A stretch of 7,213 nucleotides of DNA from Verrucomicrobiaceae bacterium (GTDB taxonomy: Bacteria; Verrucomicrobiota; Verrucomicrobiae; Verrucomicrobiales; Akkermansiaceae): positions 1 to 7,213 of the forward strand of contig RPOS01000299.1 in assembly GCA_003820635.1 (NCBI GenBank). The letters run 5' to 3'. The notes beneath the pieces are model-generated. The model did not search any database. It was not told the origin of the DNA and saw only the letters and a program-made list of their open reading frames with translations. The translations under genes were made by a program, and so were the position numbers. Of the stretch, positions 6,409 through 7,213 are shown piece after piece (positions within the stretch are counted from its first letter, which is position 1; each line of letters opens with the position of its first letter).

Positions 6409-7213
6409 ATGATCATCCAGCACACCTCCCAGGCCTTCCACCTTCGTCCCTACACCGAGCGCAAGCGCCTCTCCGCGCCGCGCGTCAATCACGACGAGGA
6501 GATGTTTCCCTATCATCCCGCGCCGGGCGTGCCGAAGCACCTGCACCCGATTCATCGCAACCTCTGGACATCGGCGTTTCCTTACAAGAAGGCGATGGAT
6601 TATCCCGGGCACTTCGAGGTTCAGGAACTGCCGGTTGTGCGCTTGGAGAATGAGTTTGCGCGAGTGACGGTGATGCCCTCGATCGGCGGTCGGGTGATGG
6701 AGATCTTCGACAAAAAGCTCAACCGCCAACTCCTCTGGACGCCACCGAGTCTTCCGCTCGCCAACCTTTCGCTCTCCGGTCCTTGGAGCATTGGCGGCAT
6801 CGAGTTCAATCCCTTCCGTTACGGCCACAATGTGCATGGCATCTCGACCATCGAGATCCGCAAGGTAGCGCTCGCCGATGGCCGCGAGGCCATCGCGATG
6901 GGCGCCTTCGACGAACTCTTCAGCTGCGGTTGGGAAGTCATCCTCACGCTGGAAAAAGGCACGCTGGTCTCGCGCATGACCATCACCAACCACTCCAGCA
7001 AGGATCAGCGTAGCCTCTATTGGTGGACCTGCATCGCCGTACCGCAGCAGTGGCGTGATCGCCTGATGATGGCGCCGGGCGAGTTCCTGCATCATGCGAT
7101 GTTTCGCCAGGGTTATGAATTTCATCAATGGCCGATGGTGCATGGCGTCGATTGGTCGCAGTGGTTGCATCAGCATGAAGTGGTCTCGGGTTATTTGCCC
7201 AACACCGCCTCCG
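6409..7213 (+). CDS. DUF5107 domain-containing protein, N-terminal part (3' partial)
   Basis: The frame is open from ATG 6409 through the window end, giving 268 codons with no stop; the last in-frame stop upstream is TAA 6361-6363. Landmarks typical of DUF5107 are LENEFARVTVMPSIGGRVME (residues 79-98), GPWSIGGIEFN with F136 and GH (124-140), YWWTCIAV (204-211) and a WPMVHGVDWSQW stretch near the edge. The N-terminal region looks beta-sandwich-like, recalling sugar mutarotase-like folds. Full-length relatives usually continue with a TPR-like region, which would lie outside the window. No signal peptide is evident, so it is probably cytoplasmic. The biochemical role of DUF5107 is not established to my knowledge; its position after an exoglycosidase suggests carbohydrate metabolism (inference). 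No Shine-Dalgarno is visible before the start; the ATG overlaps the end of a short upstream ORF as ATGA. The long antisense frame 6313-7176 is a shadow of this gene. Confidence 0.85.
   Translation, partial: MIIQHTSQAFHLRPYTERKRLSAPRVNHDEEMFPYHPAPGVPKHLHPIHRNLWTSAFPYKKAMDYPGHFEVQELPVVRLENEFARVTVMPSIGGRVMEIFDKKLNRQLLWTPPSLPLANLSLSGPWSIGGIEFNPFRYGHNVHGISTIEIRKVALADGREAIAMGAFDELFSCGWEVILTLEKGTLVSRMTITNHSSKDQRSLYWWTCIAVPQQWRDRLMMAPGEFLHHAMFRQGYEFHQWPMVHGVDWSQWLHQHEVVSGYLPNTAS

Noticed and set aside
6313..7176. 287-codon minus-strand open frame
   Set aside because: It is antisense to the plus-strand frame starting at 6409, which carries clear DUF5107 landmarks; the minus translation is rich in R and H and shows no recognisable domain. 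Only its tail within the AT-rich linker looks mildly protein-like, and this is noted in the linker finding.

Overview
The window reads as a piece of a Verrucomicrobiota-type genome; the related Lentisphaerota or Planctomycetota cannot be excluded. The clues are a class-III-like prepilin carrying the H-X9-DG motif, large secreted multidomain carbohydrate-active proteins with putative-Ig and GEVED modules, a DUF5107 protein, and a recurring C-terminal module (D-x-D-x-D-G...E-[YF] followed by a terminal F-x-R-L-K-V) on two different exoproteins. All supported genes are on the plus strand. No RNA gene, CRISPR array, transposase or integrase was recognised.

Layout: (1) positions 2-415 hold the 3' end of a secreted protein whose body lies outside the window, followed by a strong terminator-like hairpin at 491-524. 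(2) Positions 416-989 are non-coding as far as can be judged and contain a dense cluster of overlapping, mutually exclusive hairpins at 673-759. (3) Positions 990-1775 encode an H-X9-DG prepilin/pseudopilin. (4) Only 21 nt later, 1797-6302 encode a 1501-residue secreted protein. It has a duplicated N-terminal beta-rich module, a GH123/DUF4091-type glycosidase core with an adjacent Asp-Glu pair, two putative Ig domains flanking a GEVED domain, and the C-terminal module shared with the first gene. (5) A short AT-rich linker (6303-6408) contains a 37-codon ORF joined by ATGA overlaps to the genes on both sides. (6) From 6409 to the window end runs the N-terminal part of a DUF5107 protein, open at the 3' edge.

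Interpretation (inference): the prepilin, the GH123-like exoprotein and perhaps the DUF5107 protein form a polysaccharide or glycoprotein utilisation unit. The glycosidase would act outside the cytoplasm on N-acetylhexosamine-containing glycans, with the pseudopilin in export or surface organisation. Hand-counted sample lines suggest lower G+C (roughly 38-52%) in the prepilin/glycosidase genes than in the flanking genes (about 58%), which may reflect separate ancestry.
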